Shown here: positions 10,756 to 19,033 of the stretch, piece by piece | Layout: every line of letters starts with the position of its first letter | Numbering within the stretch: the first letter of the stretch is position 1 | The notes under the pieces: generated by a model | The model's database searches: none | What the model was told of the DNA's origin: nothing | What the model saw: the letters and a program-made list of their open reading frames with translations, nothing else | Assembly: GCA_029953615.1 (NCBI GenBank) | Contig: CP124529.1 | Location: 2,508,998-2,572,997 of the forward strand | Direction: 5' to 3' | Source: Pseudomonas putida | GTDB lineage: Bacteria; Pseudomonadota; Gammaproteobacteria; Pseudomonadales; Pseudomonadaceae | Length of the DNA: 64,000 nucleotides | Program-made: the position numbers and the translations under genes

Positions 10756-10962
10756 AAGATAACGTCCTTGTCTAGGCTTGCCGCAATAGGATGGCGGCAG
10801 GCGTGGGGCATGGCAATTGGCCACAGCCTGCTCAGATCAAGGAAGTCGCATTTGGTTGCCTGGTACCGAATCGTTCGCGACAGGTTTTGACGTGACGTCA
10901 CGCAGAATCACGCCTCATCACAGCCAAAGGTTGGGGCTGTGCATCGTTCAATGAGGATGAAC

Positions 10963-11757
10963 ATGTTTGCTGCCAGCAATATCCATTCGCTGCTTGCCCG
11001 CCTTTTGCCCGAGCGGGTCATTGCCCCACCGGCTGCTGTCGGGAGGCGACAGCGACTGTTTGCAGGGATTGGGTTTCCCAGCCAGCGCTCGCTGCTGGTC
11101 AGCCGCCTGGACGAAGCCAGCGACTTGCAGGCGGTGTACAGCGACCTGCGCCGCCAGGCCTTGCAAGGCAACGTGGCGGCGCTCAACGACCTTGGCTGGA
11201 TCTGGCTCAACGGCAAGTACTGGCGTGCCGACACCGGATTGGCCGGCCACCTGTTACGCATGGCGGCTCTGCAGGGCAATGCTGCGGCGTGGTTCAACCT
11301 TGGGCAGCAACATTACTTCGGCAAAGGCATCGAGCCCTCTTACGTGCAGGCGGCGGAGTGCTACCGGCAGGCTTTCGAGCGGGGCATGCTGCATGCGGCT
11401 GCCGCGCTGGGTGACCTGTACGAGGAAGAGGTGTGTGATAGCAGCCTGCAATGGCGGGTCGACCTGGTGCAGGCTTACCAGTGGTTCTTGCGCGGGGCCG
11501 AGCGGGGCGAGGCGCGCTGCCGTTTCGAGGTGGGTTACCGGTTGATGCACGGGCTGTACGTGGAGGCTGATCTCAAGGCAGCGTTGTACTGGCTGGAGCT
11601 GGCGGCAGCGGCGGGGGTAGTGCAGGCGGCCGAGGAACTGGCGGTGCACTTCAGCAGCCGTGACGCGGGCCGCTATCAGGAGTGGCGTGACCGGGCGGTG
11701 CAAATGGGCAGCACGCTGGCCTTGACCATGAAGCTGGAGGACCAGATACAGCCCTGA
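10963..11757 (+). CDS. SEL1-repeat protein
   Basis: About 264 aa with SEL1/TPR-like helical repeats between residues about 60 and 240, for example AALNDLGWIWLNGKYW, AAWFNLGQQHYFGKGI and AAAALGDLYEEEV. Such proteins act as protein-protein scaffolds; no catalytic motif is seen. The ATG at 10963 has AGGA five bases upstream; in-frame ATGs at 10951 and 10957 and a GTG at 10939 are alternatives. No clear signal peptide. Transcribed away from the compact regulator at 10195-10755, which may control it (inference from position). Confidence 0.75.
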   Translation: MFAASNIHSLLARLLPERVIAPPAAVGRRQRLFAGIGFPSQRSLLVSRLDEASDLQAVYSDLRRQALQGNVAALNDLGWIWLNGKYWRADTGLAGHLLRMAALQGNAAAWFNLGQQHYFGKGIEPSYVQAAECYRQAFERGMLHAAAALGDLYEEEVCDSSLQWRVDLVQAYQWFLRGAERGEARCRFEVGYRLMHGLYVEADLKAALYWLELAAAAGVVQAAEELAVHFSSRDAGRYQEWRDRAVQMGSTLALTMKLEDQIQP

Positions 11758-11776
11758 ATTTACTGTTGCCTGCCCG

Positions 11777-11872
11777 GGCCCTTTCGCGGGCTTGCCCGCT
11801 CCCACAGGGACCGCACAGGACCTGAAATTTGTGCAACTCTCCTGTGGGAGCGGGCAAGCCCGCGAAAGGGCC
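11777..11872. repeat. REP pair (type B)
   Basis: Inverted pair CCTTTCGCGGGCTTGCCCGC and its partner GCGGGCAAGCCCGCGAAAGG, directly after the SEL1 gene. Confidence 0.85.
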
Positions 11873-11956
11873 AAGAAGGTAAACGCATGAACAACATTTC
11901 ACCCAAGCTATCCGTCACCCCCGGTTGACGACAGGGGGAGGCACAGGCGTATATTG

Positions 11957-11972
11957 ATAGTTAGCAAACTAT
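11957..11972 (+). promoter_or_regulatory. Probable MarR operator
   Basis: Dyad ATAGTTAGCAAACTAT: six-base perfect arms around AGCA, 20 bases before the marR-like start and overlapping the likely -10 region (TTGACG lies at 11924-11929). Position and form fit an autorepressor site for the MarR protein encoded next. Confidence 0.6.
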
Positions 11973-11992
11973 GAATATCCTTGGTTCCTGTC

Positions 11993-12445
11993 ATGTCCCT
12001 TGATCTCCTGCGCCTGCAAGTCAGCAGTGGCATGGTGGTTGCCGCTCGCCACTGGCGGCGCCTCTGCCATACCGCTCTGACCGGTTACGGTATTTCCGAG
12101 GCCTGCGCCGCGCCGTTGCTGATGATCGTGCGCCTTGGCGACGGCGTGCATCAGGTGGCCGTAGCCCAGGCCGCCGGCCTGGAAAGCCCGTCGCTGGTGC
12201 GCCTGCTCGACCAATTGTGCAAAGCTGGCCTGGTATGCCGCAGCGAGGATCCGCTGGATCGCCGCGCCAAGGCCCTGAGCTTGACCGCTGAAGGCCGCGC
12301 CCTGGCCGAATCCATCGAAACCGAACTGGTACGCGTGCGCCGCGAGGTACTGCATGGCATCGACCAGGCCGACCTGCAAGCCGCGTTGCGCGTGCTGCGT
12401 GCCTTCGAAGCCGCCGGTCTGGGCAACACAGGCGGGGCTGCATGA
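11993..12445 (+). CDS. MarR-family transcriptional regulator
   Basis: A 150-aa winged-helix regulator. The reading head QVAVAQAAGLESPSLVRLLD and wing SEDPLDRRAKALSLTAEGRA are typical of MarR/SlyA proteins, which repress efflux genes and release DNA on binding aromatic acids. It overlaps the efflux gene behind it by four bases (ATGA), so it is the first gene of the operon and probably its repressor through the dyad at 11957. The ATG at 11993 is preferred over a GTG at 11981 because it fits the family's N-terminus (MSLDLLRLQVSSGM). Confidence 0.88.
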   Translation: MSLDLLRLQVSSGMVVAARHWRRLCHTALTGYGISEACAAPLLMIVRLGDGVHQVAVAQAAGLESPSLVRLLDQLCKAGLVCRSEDPLDRRAKALSLTAEGRALAESIETELVRVRREVLHGIDQADLQAALRVLRAFEAAGLGNTGGAA

Positions 12446-14529
12446 ACGGTTTCTTCAGCTCGGTGCCCCCGGCCCGCGACTGGTTCTATGGCGTGCGAAC
12501 CTTTGCCGCGTCCATGATTGCCCTGTACATCGCCCTGCTCATGCAGTTGCCGCGCCCCTATTGGGCCATGGCTACGGTGTACATCGTCTCCAGCCCGTTC
12601 CTCGGTCCCACCAGTTCCAAGGCCCTGTACCGTGCCGTGGGCACGCTGCTCGGTGCCGGCGGGGCGATCTTCCTGGTACCACCGCTGGTGCAGTCGCCAT
12701 TGCTGCTGAGCATCGCCATCGCCCTGTGGACCGGCACTTTGCTGTTCCTCTCGCTGAACCTGCGCACCGCCAACAACTACGTGCTGATGCTCGCCGGCTA
12801 CACATTGCCGATGATCGCCCTGGCGGTGGTCGACAACCCGCTGGCAGTGTTCGACGTGGCGTCTTCCCGCGCCCAGGAAATCTGCCTGGGAATTGTCTGC
12901 GCGGCGGTGGTCGGGGCGATTTTCTGGCCACGCCGGCTGGCGCCGGTTGTGGTCGGTGCCACCGACAGCTGGTTCACCGAGGCGATCCGCTACAGCGACA
13001 CCTACCTGGCCCGCGATGTCAGCGCCGACAAGGTTGGCGGCATGCGCGGGGCGATGGTTGCCACCTTCAACTCGCTGGAGCTGATGATCGGCCAGCTCGG
13101 CCATGAAGGCGCCGGTCCGCACACCCTGAAGAACGCCCGTGAGTTGCGCGGGCGGATGATCCACCTGCTGCCGGTGATCGACGCCCTTGATGACGCCCTG
13201 GTGGCCCTCGAAGGCCGCGCCCCGGCTCAGTTCGCTCTGTTGCAACCGCTGCTCGATGCCGCCCGCGAATGGCTCAAGGGCACCGCCGACAGCGCCTCGG
13301 TCGCCCGCTGGACCGCCCTGCACGAACAGATCGAGCGCCTGCAACCTGGCGCCGCGGCCCTCGACCAGCGCGCCGATCTGCTGCTGTCCAACGCCCTGTA
13401 TCGCCTGACCGAATGGGCCGACCTGTGGCAGGACTGCTGCAGCCTGCAACATGCCCTGCGCAGCGACGATTCCAAACCCTGGCGCGCGGTGTATCGCCAC
13501 TGGCGCCTGGGCCGCCTGACGGCGTTCTTCGACCGTGGCCTGATGCTGTACTCGGTGGCCTCCACCGTGCTGGCGATCATCGTCGCCTGCGGCCTGTGGA
13601 TCGGCCTGGGCTGGAACGATGGCGCCAGCGCAGTGATCCTGGCCGCCGTGTCGTGCAGCTTCTTCGCTGCCATGGACGACCCGGCGCCGCAGATCTACAG
13701 GTTCTTCTTCTGGACGCTGATGTCAGTCATCTTCTCCAGCCTGTACCTGTTCCTGGTGCTGCCCAACCTGCACGACTTCCCGATGCTGGTGCTGGCCTTC
13801 GCCGTACCGTTCATCTGCGTCGGTACCCTGACCGTGCAGCCGCGCTTCTACCTGGGCACCTTGCTGACCATCGTCAACACCTCGACCTTCATCAGCATCC
13901 AGGGCGCCTACGACGCCGACTTTTTCACCTTCCTCAACTCCAACCTGGCCGGCCCCGTGGGGCTGCTGTTCGCCTTCATCTGGACCTTGGTGATGCGCCC
14001 GTTCGGCGTGGAACTGGCGGCCAAGCGCATGACCCGCTTCGCCTGGCGCGACATTGTCGAGATGACCGAACCGGCCACCCTGGCCGAGCACCGTCAGGTG
14101 GGCGTGCAGATGCTCGACCGCCTGATGCAGCACCTGCCGCGCCTGTCGCAAACCGGCCAGGACAGCGGCGTGGCATTGCGCGACCTGCGCGTTGGGCTGA
14201 ACCTGCTCGACCTGCTGGCCTACATGCCGCGTGCCGGCCAGCAGGCTCGCGAGCGCCTGAACACGGTGATCGAGGAAGTCGGCGCGCACTATGCCGCCTG
14301 CCTGCGCACCGGCGAGCGTCTGCACGCCCCGGCCGCGCTGCTGCGCAACATGGAGCGCGCGCGCCTGGCGCTGAACCTTGATGAGCTGTACGAGCGCGGT
14401 GATGCCCGCACCCACCTGCTGCACGCCCTGAGCGGCCTGCGCCTGGCGCTGCTGCCGGGGGTGGAGGTGATGCTCGAGCCAGCCGAACAACCGCAACTGC
14501 CCCCCGGCCTCGACGGAGCACCCTTGTGA
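12442..14529 (+). CDS. FUSC-family inner-membrane efflux protein (AaeB/YccS-like)
   Basis: A 695-aa membrane protein of the fusaric acid resistance/AaeB family, which exports aromatic carboxylic acids. It has the expected two-half layout: a membrane block near the N-terminus (residues about 10-165), a soluble helical region, and a second membrane block (about 360-520) followed by a cytoplasmic C-terminus. It starts inside the marR-like gene (ATGA overlap) and itself overlaps the DUF1656 gene, so expression is coupled. Length and architecture are normal; substrate unknown. Confidence 0.9.
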   Translation: MNGFFSSVPPARDWFYGVRTFAASMIALYIALLMQLPRPYWAMATVYIVSSPFLGPTSSKALYRAVGTLLGAGGAIFLVPPLVQSPLLLSIAIALWTGTLLFLSLNLRTANNYVLMLAGYTLPMIALAVVDNPLAVFDVASSRAQEICLGIVCAAVVGAIFWPRRLAPVVVGATDSWFTEAIRYSDTYLARDVSADKVGGMRGAMVATFNSLELMIGQLGHEGAGPHTLKNARELRGRMIHLLPVIDALDDALVALEGRAPAQFALLQPLLDAAREWLKGTADSASVARWTALHEQIERLQPGAAALDQRADLLLSNALYRLTEWADLWQDCCSLQHALRSDDSKPWRAVYRHWRLGRLTAFFDRGLMLYSVASTVLAIIVACGLWIGLGWNDGASAVILAAVSCSFFAAMDDPAPQIYRFFFWTLMSVIFSSLYLFLVLPNLHDFPMLVLAFAVPFICVGTLTVQPRFYLGTLLTIVNTSTFISIQGAYDADFFTFLNSNLAGPVGLLFAFIWTLVMRPFGVELAAKRMTRFAWRDIVEMTEPATLAEHRQVGVQMLDRLMQHLPRLSQTGQDSGVALRDLRVGLNLLDLLAYMPRAGQQARERLNTVIEEVGAHYAACLRTGERLHAPAALLRNMERARLALNLDELYERGDARTHLLHALSGLRLALLPGVEVMLEPAEQPQLPPGLDGAPL

Positions 14530-14738
14530 TTGGTGAACTGGATATCAGCGGGGTGTTCCTGCCCACGCTGCTGGTGATGATGTTTGGCACCTACCTGCTG
14601 TTCCTCGGGGTGCACGCGGTGCTGGTGCGCCTGCATTTCTACCGCCTGGTCTGGCACCGGGCGTTGTTCAACGTTGCCCTGTATGCCGTGCTGCTTGGTG
14701 CGGTGGACCACTTTTGCCGAAACCTGATGCTGCCATGA
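14526..14738 (+). CDS. DUF1656 small membrane protein
   Basis: A 70-aa protein with two membrane helices (IGELDISGVFLPTLLVMMFG onward and the segment near LFNVALYAVLLGAV). DUF1656 proteins sit between FUSC and HlyD genes in AaeX-type efflux operons; their role is not settled. Starts with GTG at 14526, overlapping the FUSC stop, and its own stop overlaps the next ATG at 14735. Confidence 0.88.
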   Translation: MIGELDISGVFLPTLLVMMFGTYLLFLGVHAVLVRLHFYRLVWHRALFNVALYAVLLGAVDHFCRNLMLP

Positions 14739-15610
14739 AAAAACCTTTGCTGACTTTGGGCCGTGTGGTCCTGACCTTGCTGGTAGTGACCTTCGCCGCC
14801 GTGCTCGTGTGGCAGATGGTGGTGTACTACATGTTCGCCCCCTGGACCCGCGACGGCCACATCCGCGCCGACGTGATCCAGATCGCGCCGGACGTATCCG
14901 GGCTGATCCAGAAGGTCGAGGTGCGTGACAACCAGACGGTCAAGCGTGGCGATGTGCTGTTCACCATCGACCAGGACCGCTTCACCCTGGCCCTGCGCCA
15001 GGCCAAGGCGACCCTGGGCGAGCGCCAGGAAACCCTGGCCCAGGCCGCCCGCGAAGCGCAGCGCAACCGCAAGCTGGGCAACCTGGTGGCCGCCGAACAG
15101 CTGGAAGAAAGCCAGTCCCGCGAGGCCCGTGCCCGTTCCGCCGTCAGCGAAGCGCAGGTGGCCGTCGATACCGCCCAGCTCAACCTCGACCGCTCGGTGG
15201 TACGCAGCCCGGTGGACGGTTACCTGAACGACCGTGCACCGCGTAATCACGAATTCGTCACGGCCGGCCGCCCGGTGCTGTCGGTGGTCGACAGCGCCTC
15301 GTACCACGTCGATGGCTACTTCGAGGAAACCAAGCTTGGCGGTATCCACATCGGTGATGCCGTGGACATTCGCGTCATGGGCGACAACACCCGCCTGCTT
15401 GGCCATGTGCAAAGCTTTGCCGCCGGCATCGAAGACCGCGACCGCAGCAGCGGCGCCAACCTGCTGCCCAACGTCAACCCGGCGTTCAGCTGGGTACGCC
15501 TGGCCCAGCGTATTCCGGTGCGCATTGCCTTTGATGAAGTGCCGCAAGACTTCCGCATGATCGCCGGGCGAACCGCTACGGTGTCGATCATCGAGGGCCA
15601 ACGCCCATGA
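14735..15610 (+). CDS. HlyD-family periplasmic adaptor subunit (AaeA-like)
   Basis: A 291-aa membrane fusion protein that links the FUSC pump to the outer-membrane factor. One N-terminal membrane helix (residues about 8-30) is followed by a biotinyl-lipoyl-like half motif (APDVSGLIQKVEVRDNQTVK), an alpha-hairpin rich in Ala/Glu/Arg (about 85-155) and the second lipoyl half (VVRSPVDGYL). The ATG at 14735 overlaps the previous stop (ATGA); an upstream in-frame ATG at 14714 lies inside DUF1656 and is less likely. Confidence 0.9.
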   Translation: MKKPLLTLGRVVLTLLVVTFAAVLVWQMVVYYMFAPWTRDGHIRADVIQIAPDVSGLIQKVEVRDNQTVKRGDVLFTIDQDRFTLALRQAKATLGERQETLAQAAREAQRNRKLGNLVAAEQLEESQSREARARSAVSEAQVAVDTAQLNLDRSVVRSPVDGYLNDRAPRNHEFVTAGRPVLSVVDSASYHVDGYFEETKLGGIHIGDAVDIRVMGDNTRLLGHVQSFAAGIEDRDRSSGANLLPNVNPAFSWVRLAQRIPVRIAFDEVPQDFRMIAGRTATVSIIEGQRP

Positions 15611-17035
15611 AACAGCTGATCCTGGCCGGGCTGTGCCTTTCGCTCGGGGCCTGCATGATGGTCGGCCCCGACTACGAAGTACCGAAGGACGCGGCGGTGC
15701 AACGCAGCGACCTCAACGGCCCGCTGCGCCAGGATGCCGACAGCGTGGTCTCGGCACCGGTGCCCGAGGACTGGTGGCAGCTGTACCAGGATCAACGGCT
15801 GAACGAGCTGGTGCGTCAGGCCCTGAGTGCCAATACCGACCTGCGCGTAGCTGCTGCCAATATTGCCAAGGCCCGTGCCCAGGTCGAAGTTGCCGAGTCG
15901 CAGGGTGGCTTCAATGGCGGCGTCAAACTGGGTGCCCAGCGCCTGCAGGAGTCGGGCGAAGCCTTCCTGTTGCCCGAGAAGGTGCCGGTGGCCAACATCG
16001 GCGAGGCCATTATCAGTGCCTCGTACCAGTTCGACCTGTGGGGCACCTTCAAGCGTGGCACCGAGGCCGCCAAGGCTAATGCCGACGCAGTGCAGGCCGC
16101 CGCCGATACCGCCCGCATCACTCTGGTGGCGGACGTGGTCAAGGCTTACACCCAGGTGTGCTCGGCCAACGAGGAATACCATATCGCCCGCGAGTCGCTC
16201 GACCTGCAGGAGCAGAGCGTGAAGCTCAACCAGCGCTTGCGCGATGCTGGCCGTGGCGACGAAACCCAGGTCACCCGCTCGCAGACCCAGTTCAAATCCT
16301 TGCGCGCCGAACTGCCACGCTTCAAGGCGGAGCGCGAGACTGGCATGTATACCCTGGCCGCTTTGTTGGCCAAGCCGGTCGACCAACTGCCTGCCGGTAC
16401 AGCCGATTGTGCCGAGCTGCCGCACCTGAAGCAGCTGGTGCCGGTGGGCGATGGGCGCTGCACTGCTCAAACGCCGCCCAGATGTGCGTCAGGCCGAACG
16501 CCAGCTGGCTGCTGCTACCGCCTACATTGGCGTGGCCACAGGCGCCCTGTACCCGGATATCAGCATCGGCGCTCAGGTGGGCACCATCGGTATCCTCGAG
16601 AACCTCGGTGAGCCGTCTACCAACCGCTGGGGTTTTGGCCCGCAGATCAGCTGGACCATCCCCACCAACGGCACCCGCGCCCGCATTCGCATGGCCGAAG
16701 CCTCGACCCAGGCAGCCTTGGCGAATTTTGATGGGGTAGTGCTGAACGCCATCCGCGAGACCCAGACCCGTCTGGCGCAGTACAGCGCCCTGTTGGACCG
16801 GCGTGACGCGCTGACTGAGGCGGAGAAGTCGGCCAAGGAAGCGGCGGACCAGACACACCGGTATTACCAGGCTGGGCGTGAGTCGTTCCTGGCGGACCTG
16901 CAGGCGACTCGGACTTATACCGATATGCGTGCGCAGTTGGCAGCGGCCAATAGCCAAGTGGCGTTGGGGCAGATTGGCGTGTTCCTGGCGTTGGGTGGGG
17001 GGTGGAAGGCAAGTGCGGATGTACAGCCACGCTGA
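15607..17035 (+). CDS. NodT-family outer-membrane efflux lipoprotein (one frame break)
   Basis: Outer-membrane factor of the tripartite efflux system, 475 aa after correction. The N-terminus MKQLILAGLCLSLGAC is a lipoprotein signal with lipobox LGAC and acylated Cys16. Family blocks are present: WWQLYQDQRLNELVRQAL, YQFDLWGTFKRGTEAAKA and the C-terminal KRRPDVRQAERQLAAATAYI repeat. The frame breaks at 16453-16455: one G too many in GATGGGCGCTG. Removing it joins LKQLVPVGDG to AALLKRRPDVRQAE without loss. A sequencing error is the likely cause. The start overlaps the HlyD stop by four bases; it is the last gene of the efflux operon. Confidence 0.87.
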
Positions 17036-17129
17036 CAGAACGATTGTTCAAGTCTGATGGCTGGGGGGGGAACTGATTGCCCTTGATAGTGTTGCTAGTT
17101 ACTCAGCTGTTTGAAAGTTCGCCATGCTC

Positions 17130-17148
17130 TGCCTGACTTAACCAGGCA
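17130..17148 (+). promoter_or_regulatory. Hairpin abutting the Rhs ribosome-binding site
   Basis: TGCCTG/CAGGCA stem with a seven-base loop ends 8 bases before the Rhs-core ATG and includes part of the AGG-rich ribosome site. It could dampen translation; inferred from position only. Confidence 0.35.
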
Positions 17149-17156
17149 GGTGGAAC

Positions 17157-18131
17157 ATGGAAATATCTACTTATGCTGTATCCGGTGGCTCGGTAAAACT
17201 CTTTTACAGGCAAAAGGAGTTGGCCAAAGAAGTGGGAACATCGAATGCACGCTCCCTTGTGAGTGACGGGCGGACCACTGTCGCGCAGGTCAATGGCGGG
17301 CAAAAATCCGGCTTGGTCTTGCTGGCGGCGGACTCAATGCACAGTGTCATTGAGGCGCAGGCAGGGCACTATCGTGCTAAGTTCAACTATCCACCCTACG
17401 GATTCACTGCTCCCCAGCCCTTCGTCGCGGCAGGTTTCAATGGCCAGCCTCGTGACTGGCTGACGGGCTGCTATCTGCTGGGGGCCGGCTACCGGGCTTT
17501 CAGCCCTGTGCTGATGCGCTTCAACAGCCCGGACAGTTGGAGCCCGTTCGGCAAGGGCGGGTGGAATAGCTATGCCTATGTTTCGTGTGATCCAGTTAAC
17601 TTCTGCGATCCTACAGGGCATGTGAAGTACCCGCAGAGAACGCTGCTGCGGCCTGCAAAGCGGCCTGATTCGTTAGCTGTGCCTTTGCAGCAGATAAACG
17701 CTCCCGTTGCACCCGCACCACCGAAATCTCGATCAAGTTCAAGTGGGTCGACCTCTTCGACGTCAACGACACCCTCGACCCCTTCAGTGGGAAGTTCGCC
17801 CAGAAGTGATCGGTACAGTTCGCAAAGTTCTTTGTTCTCCAGCACATCCTCAGGGAATGGCCGAGGGTGGACGTTGGATAAATCGAATGCACAGTTCAAG
17901 TTGTCCGGGCTTTCAGAGGCTGAGCAAAGATCTTTCGACATTTTTCAGAATGCCATCTATCACTTGGGAGCATCACCAAAGAGCGCAGCAATGCTGATGG
18001 GTGGGGCCGATTACAAACAGCTCGACAAGAAAACCAACCTCTACCAGATTCGCCTGAGGAAAAGTGAGCGTGTGACGTTCACCATCGAAGACAAGCGAGC
18101 GATCATTCGCCAGGTAGGTGGGCATACATGA
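17157..18131 (+). CDS. Orphan Rhs-core protein with a RelE-like C-terminal toxin domain
   Basis: A 324-aa protein with the last part of an Rhs/YD shell and the conserved RHS-associated core (GYRAFSPVLMRFNSPDSWSP, then SYAYVSCDPVNFCDPTGH), after which Rhs proteins carry variable toxin tips. A low-complexity Ser/Thr/Pro linker (about residues 180-235) leads to a C-terminal segment of about 85 residues (LSGLSEAEQRSFDIFQNAIY ... LYQIRLRKSERVTFTIEDKR). Its end, with an IRL strand, RVTF strand and closing GGHT, resembles RelE/HigB-type mRNA-cleaving toxins. There is no N-terminal Rhs barrel, signal or VgrG/PAAR partner, and no open frame for an immunity protein directly downstream, where a REP pair begins. 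The tip is less GC-rich than its neighbours, as expected for exchanged toxin tips. The toxin assignment is inference. Confidence 0.7.
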   Translation: MEISTYAVSGGSVKLFYRQKELAKEVGTSNARSLVSDGRTTVAQVNGGQKSGLVLLAADSMHSVIEAQAGHYRAKFNYPPYGFTAPQPFVAAGFNGQPRDWLTGCYLLGAGYRAFSPVLMRFNSPDSWSPFGKGGWNSYAYVSCDPVNFCDPTGHVKYPQRTLLRPAKRPDSLAVPLQQINAPVAPAPPKSRSSSSGSTSSTSTTPSTPSVGSSPRSDRYSSQSSLFSSTSSGNGRGWTLDKSNAQFKLSGLSEAEQRSFDIFQNAIYHLGASPKSAAMLMGGADYKQLDKKTNLYQIRLRKSERVTFTIEDKRAIIRQVGGHT

Positions 18132-18175
18132 CATTTCCGAACCTGAAACCAGACCCCGGGGCCGCTGTGCGGCCC

Positions 18176-18262
18176 ATCGCCGGCAAGCCAGCTCCCACAG
18201 GTACTCTACTGCCTTAAAGTTCAGTGATTTACTTGTGAGAGCTGGCTTGCCGGCAATAGGGC
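18176..18262. repeat. REP pair (type A), left flank of the RAYT gene
   Basis: ATCGCCGGCAAGCCAGCTCC on the left, and AGCTGGCTTGCCGGCAAT on the right in inverted orientation. Same subtype as the pair on the other side of the transposase gene. Confidence 0.85.
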
Positions 18263-18281
18263 CCTCACAGGCGATACACGA

Positions 18282-18737
18282 TCAGAGCCAGATCGCATCC
18301 CAATGCGGATAATCCCCAGCCCTCGTAACCAGCCCCGCCCGCTTCGGGTTCATGACGATGTACCGCGCCACATCTTGTACATCCTCCTCCCGGCGCAAGG
18401 CCCGGTCATGAAACCCCTTCTGCCAGAGCTGACCGCTTCGCCCTCGATGCCTGTTGATCATCATGGTGCTGCGGGACTTCACCCGGCGCATCAGGCGCTT
18501 CAGGCTGGCGGGCCCAAGCTCGACCAGCCAGTGAAAATGATCTGGCATCACCACCCAGGCCATCGATCGGGCGGCACCTTCCTCCTCAGCCTGGCGGAGC
18601 TCTGCCACCAGCAAACGGGCCGAGTGAAAGTCATTAAAGATCGGGGCCCTGTTAAGGGTGGTGCTGGTAAGCAAATACAATCGGCTGGTTTCCGAAAACC
18701 GGCCAAGCCGTAACTGGTCTGAATGGGGACGATCCAT
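18282..18737 (-). CDS. REP-associated tyrosine transposase (RAYT, TnpA-REP)
   Basis: A 151-aa Y1-type single-strand transposase of the IS200/IS605-related RAYT family, which nicks and joins REP hairpins. The HUH motif is in VVMPDHFHWLVEL (His67 and His69), the catalytic tyrosine is probably Tyr126 in ARYIVMNPKRAGL, and the GQLWQKGFHDR signature is present. All active-site residues are intact, so it may be functional. It is flanked on both sides by type A REP pairs, the arrangement in which REPs are dispersed through the genome. Confidence 0.92.
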   Translation of the reverse strand: MDRPHSDQLRLGRFSETSRLYLLTSTTLNRAPIFNDFHSARLLVAELRQAEEEGAARSMAWVVMPDHFHWLVELGPASLKRLMRRVKSRSTMMINRHRGRSGQLWQKGFHDRALRREEDVQDVARYIVMNPKRAGLVTRAGDYPHWDAIWL

Positions 18738-18840
18738 GTTCCCTGCCTCCTGATGATTTGTTGATCAGGCTAGTGGCTATGAATGTGCTGGTGATGAATC
18801 AATTGGTACCCGGTGTTTCCAGTGATATCGGTGCAGCCTT

Positions 18841-18928
18841 CATCGCCGGCAAGCCAGCTCCCACAGGTCCAGCACTGGGCCTGAGGGCAGCGCGGTACCT
18901 GTGGGAGCTGGCTTGCCGGCGATGAGGC
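18841..18928. repeat. REP pair (type A), right flank of the RAYT gene
   Basis: CATCGCCGGCAAGCCAGCTC on the left and GAGCTGGCTTGCCGGCGATG on the right. With the pair at 18176 it frames the transposase gene. Confidence 0.88.
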
Positions 18929-19033
18929 CCTGACAGGCAACACAAACAGCCTCTCCCGCTTCATCTGATTTGTAGCAAGATTTTTCATGAAATCCGCCCG
19001 GCGCCCTTGAGCGAAGCAAAGTGGAAGTGAACA

